Assembly: GCF_041360795.1 (NCBI RefSeq)
Contig: NZ_JBFUPW010000001.1
Span: 806,001 to 870,000, forward strand
Length of the DNA stretch: 64,000 bases
Source of the DNA: Arthrobacter_E sp041360795
Lineage (GTDB): Bacteria; Actinomycetota; Actinomycetes; Actinomycetales; Micrococcaceae
Reading direction: 5' to 3'
Positions 60,678 to 64,000 of this stretch are shown piece after piece. The notes beneath the pieces are model-generated. The model did not search any database. It saw only the letters and a list, made by a program, of their open reading frames with translations, and had not been told where the DNA came from. The translations under genes and the position numbers were made by a program. The first letter of the stretch is position 1, and each line of letters opens with the position of its first letter.

Positions 60678-61532
60678 ATGGTCCCCACGGGAGTCCTGTT
60701 CGACATCGATGACACCCTCGTGGACCTGGCCTCCGCCATGACCCGCGCCCTGGGCGGCAGCCTCCTCGAGGTCCTGCCGCCCGGGGCGCTGGCATCTCTG
60801 GGGCTGGGTTCCGGCGTGCCCGCCGCGGACGGCGCGGGGCTTTCCGCGCACGACGCCGAGGCCCGCCGTCGCTGGCTGGCGTTCAGTGAGCACTTCGTGC
60901 AGGACGTCACCGGCGCCTACGACGACTACCTCACCGGCCGGCTGGACTTCCGGTCCATGCGGATCCTGCGGCTGCACCGGGCCGCGGAGCCGCTCGGCCT
61001 GACGGTCGACGACGAACTGGCCCTGCGCTGGGTCGTCCGGTTCGCGGAGCTCGCCGAGTCCGGGGTGACCCCGTTCCCGGACGTGCTGCCCGTGCTCGAC
61101 CTCCTCGACGCGCACGGTATCCCGTATGGGGCGGTCAGCAACAACGTGGAGGCGTTCCAGCGGGCCAAGCTGGGCTACGCCGGGCTGTCCCGCATCACGG
61201 TGGTGGTGGGGACCGACACCCTCGGCGTGACCAAGCCCGACCCCGCCATCTTCCACGAGGGCGCGCGACAGCTGGCCGTGCCGCCGGCGGACTGCTGGTA
61301 CGTGGGGGACAACCCGGTGGTGGATCATGACGGCGCCGTGGCCGCCGGTCTGAAGGGCGTACACCTGGATCGCGGGATCCCCGGGAGCGGCAGCTCCGGG
61401 AACTCTCCTGTGCCCGGATTCGTGCGGCCGGCCGGGGAGCGCCTGACCATCCGTTCCTTGTCCGAAGTGCCCGCGCTGCTCGGTCTCGATGACCCGGCGC
61501 GGGAGTCCCTGAGCGTCGGTGACGCGGTGTGA
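60678..61532 (+). CDS. HAD-family hydrolase
   Basis: A 284-aa phosphatase-like protein. HAD motif I is FDIDDTLVDL (8-17), motif II is the Ser/Thr region near YGAVSNN, motif III the Lys in GVTKPDPAIF, and motif IV the Asp in YVGDNPVVDHDG. The cap domain is helical (C1). Substrate unknown. It starts 9 bp after gltX, so it is cotranscribed with it. Confidence 0.9.
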   Translation: MVPTGVLFDIDDTLVDLASAMTRALGGSLLEVLPPGALASLGLGSGVPAADGAGLSAHDAEARRRWLAFSEHFVQDVTGAYDDYLTGRLDFRSMRILRLHRAAEPLGLTVDDELALRWVVRFAELAESGVTPFPDVLPVLDLLDAHGIPYGAVSNNVEAFQRAKLGYAGLSRITVVVGTDTLGVTKPDPAIFHEGARQLAVPPADCWYVGDNPVVDHDGAVAAGLKGVHLDRGIPGSGSSGNSPVPGFVRPAGERLTIRSLSEVPALLGLDDPARESLSVGDAV

Positions 61533-61646
61533 TCCACCGCTCCGGCCGCCGATTTGTCAGCGGCCAGGCGAACAGGTAAAGTAATTACTCGTGCTGAGGG
61601 GCACGGTGAACCGCAAGGGGAACCGGCGAATGCCCTGAAATGCCGA

Positions 61647-61718
61647 TGGGATATGGTGTAATTGGCAACACTACGGTTTCTGGTACCGTCATTCTAGGTT
61701 CGAGTCCTGGTATCCCAG
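61647..61718 (+). tRNA. tRNA-Gln (CUG anticodon)
   Basis: A 72-nt cloverleaf with a U1-A72 base pair, typical of tRNA-Gln, and anticodon loop TTCTGGT (anticodon CTG, reading CAG). CCA is not encoded. Confidence 0.92.
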
Positions 61719-61783
61719 CGCAGGTTTTCCTTCGGGAAAAACAGCCGGAAGATCGAGTTCTCTCTGATCCTCCGAAAAGTACT

Positions 61784-61856
61784 GGCCCCATCGTATAGCG
61801 GCCTAGTACGCCGCCCTCTCACGGCGGTAACGCGGGTTCGAATCCCGCTGGGGTCA
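61784..61856 (+). tRNA. tRNA-Glu (CUC anticodon), copy 1
   Basis: A 73-nt cloverleaf; acceptor stem 7 bp with one G-U pair, anticodon loop CTCTCAC (anticodon CTC, reading GAG). Identical in sequence to the gene 175 bp downstream. Confidence 0.93.
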
Positions 61857-61958
61857 CGAAATCCATTCACGCGGCATGCCGGGTGGATGGTCTTCACGTC
61901 TGTTCACAGACGAAAATCGGCGCGGCGTTGTTCTCCGGAACAAGAGCCGCAAGTGCTC

Positions 61959-62031
61959 GGCCCCATCGTATAGCGGCCTAGTACGCCGCCCTCTCACGGC
62001 GGTAACGCGGGTTCGAATCCCGCTGGGGTCA
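61959..62031 (+). tRNA. tRNA-Glu (CUC anticodon), copy 2
   Basis: Identical to the gene at 61784-61856 and followed by its own terminator. Two copies for GAG fit a genome in which GAG dominates glutamate codons. Confidence 0.93.
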
Positions 62032-62036
62032 CCACG

Positions 62037-62070
62037 AAGAATCCCCGGTCCTCATGGGCCGGGGATTCTT
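62037..62070 (+). terminator. Terminator of the tRNA cluster
   Basis: A 12-bp perfect stem (62037-62048/62059-62070) immediately after the second tRNA-Glu. Confidence 0.85.
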
Positions 62071-62100
62071 GCGTTTAAGCCTGGCTCTTCGCTGACTGTT

Positions 62101-62174
62101 CGCCGAGTTCGGGGGTTGCTTCCGAGAACAGGGGTTGCAGCCACCGCGCTCGGAACGAATCCCCGAACTCGGCG
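62101..62174. repeat. Intergenic palindromic element
   Basis: Perfect outer arms of 14 nt (62101-62114/62161-62174) with inner complementary arms of 7 nt (62120-62126/62149-62155), so it can form one long imperfect cruciform. Lies between the tRNA cluster and the DUF1697 gene. Compare 11894-11956. Confidence 0.6.
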
Positions 62175-62201
62175 GGCGTGGGCTTGGCCGACACGCGGCT
62201 C

Positions 62202-62741
62202 TCAGGCGAGGGCGGCCTGGACCTTCAGCAGGGTCCGGAGGTTCCGGGTGGTGGTGTAGGGCTTGTAGGCGGCCCGTGCCATGAGCTTGGAGACAGGAGC
62301 GTCCGTGCTGGATCCCACGGCCACCTGGGTCGCGATGGCGCCGGGTGTCAGACGGACGATGCCGGTGGGGCCCAGTGCCGAGGCGGCCTCGATCAGGGAG
62401 TCCAGCACCGTGGGGTCGCTGGCCAGGGTGACGTAGGAGTGCTGCTCCGGGTCGTCGGCCGGATAGGGGGTGGCCTTGACGATCCGGTCGATCTCCTCGC
62501 GGTCCGTGACGATGACCCAGGCGTCGTACCCGAAACGGGCCCGCAAGGCGTCCTCGCAGGCCTTCTTCACGGCGTCCGGACCGGCATCCGACTCCAGGAT
62601 CACGTTGCCCGTCGCCAGCAGCGTCTTCACGTTCTGAAAGGGTCCGTCGCTCAGGCGGGCCTTGAGGTCGGCCATCCGGATGTTGATCCCTCCCACATTG
62701 ATCCCGCGGAGGAAGACGGCGTAGCGGTGCGGCTCGGTCAT
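62202..62741 (-). CDS. DUF1697 family protein
   Basis: A 179-aa cytoplasmic protein with the DUF1697 opening YAVFLRGINVGGINIRMADLKARL (about 7-30), LLATGNVILES, and the late AYKPYTTTRNLRTLLKV. Function unknown; the fold resembles a duplicated ferredoxin-like domain. It is next to, but 15 bp from, the ltbR-like regulator on the same strand. Confidence 0.9.
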   Translation of the reverse strand: MTEPHRYAVFLRGINVGGINIRMADLKARLSDGPFQNVKTLLATGNVILESDAGPDAVKKACEDALRARFGYDAWVIVTDREEIDRIVKATPYPADDPEQHSYVTLASDPTVLDSLIEAASALGPTGIVRLTPGAIATQVAVGSSTDAPVSKLMARAAYKPYTTTRNLRTLLKVQAALA

Positions 62742-62756
62742 GACGTCAACCGTGCC

Positions 62757-63476
62757 TCAGTCGTTGCCCTTGCGCAAGGCTTCAGTGAGCAGGCGCCCGG
62801 CGTTGCAGACGACCTCGGCGTGCATCCGGCCCGGCTGCCGCGTGAGGCGCTCGATCGGTCCGGAGATCGACACGGCGGCGATCACGCGGCCGGACGGCCC
62901 GCGCACGGGGGCCGAGACGGAGGCGACCCCCGGCTCGCGTTCGCCGAGGCTCTGAGCCCAGCCCCGACGTCGTACGCCCGCGAGGACGGTGGGGGTGAAG
63001 CGGGCGTTCTGCAGGCCCTCCAGCAGGCGGTCGTGGTCCTCCCAGGCGAGCAGCACCTGGGCGGCCGAGCCGGCCTTCATGGAGAGCTGGGTGCCGACGG
63101 GGATCGTGTCCCGCAGGCCGACGGGGCGTTCGGCGGAGGCGACGCACACACGCCATTCGCCCTGGCGGCGGAAGATCTGGGCGGACTCGCCGGTGGCGTC
63201 CCGCAGCTGGAGGAGCACCGGGCCGGCAGAGGCGATCAGACGGTCCTCACCCGCGGCGGAGGCCAGCTCGACGAGGCGGCTGCCGAGCACGAAGCGGCCC
63301 TGCATGTCGCGGCTCACCAGGCGGTGGTGCACGAGGGCGAGGGCGAGCCGGTGCACGGTGGGGCGTGCGAGTCCGGTGGCAGCGACCAGCTGTGCCAGGG
63401 TGGTCGGTCCGGCCTCGAGAGCGTCGAGAACCTGAGCCGCTTTGTCGATGACGCCGACGCCACTTGAAGTGTCCAT
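62757..63476 (-). CDS. ltbR: IclR-family regulator, LtbR/NdgR type
   Basis: A 239-aa regulator. The N-terminal HTH is VIDKAAQVLDALEAGPTTLAQLVAATGLARPTVHRLALALVHHRLVSRD, followed by an IclR effector domain with EPGVASVSAPVRGPSGRVIAAVSISGP. In actinobacteria this gene lies divergent from leuC and its product represses leuCD and other leucine/tryptophan genes (LtbR in Corynebacterium, NdgR in Streptomyces). Exactly that arrangement is seen here. The 239-aa start at 63476 fits family length. Confidence 0.9.
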   Translation of the reverse strand: MDTSSGVGVIDKAAQVLDALEAGPTTLAQLVAATGLARPTVHRLALALVHHRLVSRDMQGRFVLGSRLVELASAAGEDRLIASAGPVLLQLRDATGESAQIFRRQGEWRVCVASAERPVGLRDTIPVGTQLSMKAGSAAQVLLAWEDHDRLLEGLQNARFTPTVLAGVRRRGWAQSLGEREPGVASVSAPVRGPSGRVIAAVSISGPIERLTRQPGRMHAEVVCNAGRLLTEALRKGND

Positions 63477-63490
63477 ACAATGATATTGCC

Positions 63491-63507
63491 GTCTCAATAT
63501 CTGAGAT
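63491..63507. promoter_or_regulatory. Probable LtbR operator between ltbR and leuC
   Basis: A 17-bp inverted repeat with TCTCA/TGAGA arms. It matches the leuB site at 12 of 17 positions. It lies just upstream of ltbR and about 100 bp upstream of leuC, fitting autoregulation and control of leuCD. Confidence 0.65.
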
Positions 63508-63609
63508 GCAAATCATTTCGCTGGCACTCTCCGGTGCGGGCTGGAACAGTTGAAATACAGCATCAGCACACCGCGGGGCCACCGGCCCGCGCAATGAAGG
63601 GAGAAGGCC

Positions 63610-64000
63610 ATGCCGAAGACACTGGCCGAGAAGGTCTGGGACGCGCACATCGTGCGTAAAGGCGAGGGCGAAGGAGTCAACGCCCAGCCCGATCTCCTCT
63701 TCATCGACCTTCACCTGGTGCACGAGGTGACCTCCCCGCAGGCCTTCGAGGGTCTGCGCCTGGCCGGCCGTCCGCTGCGCCGCCCCGATCTGACGATCGC
63801 CACCGAGGACCACAACACTCCGACGATCGACATCGACAAGCCGATCCCGGACCCCACCAGCCGCACCCAGATCGAGACGCTGCGCGCCAACTGCAAGGAG
63901 TTCGGCGTCCGCCTGCACTCCCTGGGTGACAAGGAACAGGGCATCGTCCACGTCGTCGGCCCGCAGCTCGGCCTGACGCAGCCCGGAATGACCGTGGTGT
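63610..64000 (+). CDS. leuC: 3-Isopropylmalate dehydratase, large subunit (partial)
   Basis: The first 130 codons of LeuC, running off the window. The aconitase-family start is clear: KTLAEKVWDAHIV (about 3-15), LLFIDLHLVHEVTSPQAFEGLRLAGR (about 29-54) and ATEDHNTPT (about 64-72). With LeuD it isomerises 2- to 3-isopropylmalate. GGGAGAAGG precedes the ATG. It is divergent from the ltbR-type regulator. Confidence 0.95.
   Translation, partial: MPKTLAEKVWDAHIVRKGEGEGVNAQPDLLFIDLHLVHEVTSPQAFEGLRLAGRPLRRPDLTIATEDHNTPTIDIDKPIPDPTSRTQIETLRANCKEFGVRLHSLGDKEQGIVHVVGPQLGLTQPGMTVV

Noticed and set aside
61784..62031. The duplicated tRNA-Glu as a recombination hotspot or mobile-element boundary
   Set aside because: Both copies are complete with normal spacing, and tandem tRNA-Glu genes are common; nothing foreign lies between them.
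1..64000. CRISPR arrays, rRNA genes, intact insertion sequences or transposases
   Set aside because: No regularly spaced repeats, no rRNA sequence, and no transposase motifs were seen on either strand.

Overview
The window is chromosomal DNA of a high-GC Gram-positive bacterium, most like Arthrobacter and relatives (Micrococcaceae). The signs are GC-rich codon use, frequent GTG starts, 4-bp ATGA/GTGA gene overlaps, an NrtR-nadABC-desulfurase operon, an IclR regulator divergent from leuC, malate:quinone oxidoreductase, and actinobacterial families such as WYL, YtrA-type GntR and gram-positive HAE-type RND. Genus assignment is inference; no rRNA is present.

Layout: 0-8.9 kb carries the end of a probable rph, rdgB, a DedA protein, a YtrA-type regulator with its ABC pair, an exonuclease, an ADP-ribosylglycohydrolase, two DUF202 membrane proteins, an aquaporin-like channel, and a WYL regulator divergent from a VOC protein. 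8.9-13 kb has a DUF2130 coiled-coil protein, an MFS exporter and an alpha/beta hydrolase. 13-19 kb is an NAD operon (nrtR-nadA-nadB-nadC-cysteine desulfurase) with a palindromic operator. 19-30 kb has GtrA, a MarR/flavin-monooxygenase pair, an RND exporter, mqo, a peptide-binding lipoprotein, tRNA-Leu, bcp and an APC permease.

30.4-34.4 kb is the accessory region, ending at tRNA-Lys(CUU). It holds two tandem copies of a cassette made of a secreted six-cysteine protein plus a small two-TM membrane protein. One copy is intact. In the other the secreted gene is a truncated, frameshifted remnant but the membrane gene survives. Between them lie a 51-aa zinc-ribbon gene and a translationally coupled 71-aa gene that look phage-derived; a decayed zinc-ribbon copy lies beyond the second cassette. 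This is the best candidate in the window for an undescribed system, possibly a secreted antibacterial peptide with a membrane immunity partner.

34.7-42 kb holds ilvD, an ilvB leader-peptide attenuator, ilvB-ilvN-ilvC and serA. 42-53 kb has a large FtsX-type ABC pair, metG, and a second FtsX-type ABC pair followed by a NarL-type two-component system. 53-64 kb has leuB, ilvE, a metallo-beta-lactamase-fold hydrolase, a lone FabF-type synthase divergent from a TetR regulator with twin operators, an FAH-family enzyme, gltX, a HAD phosphatase, tRNA-Gln, two identical tRNA-Glu genes, a DUF1697 gene, and an IclR regulator (LtbR/NdgR type) divergent from leuC, which runs off the end. Similar inverted repeats upstream of ilvB, leuB and leuC suggest one branched-chain amino acid regulon.
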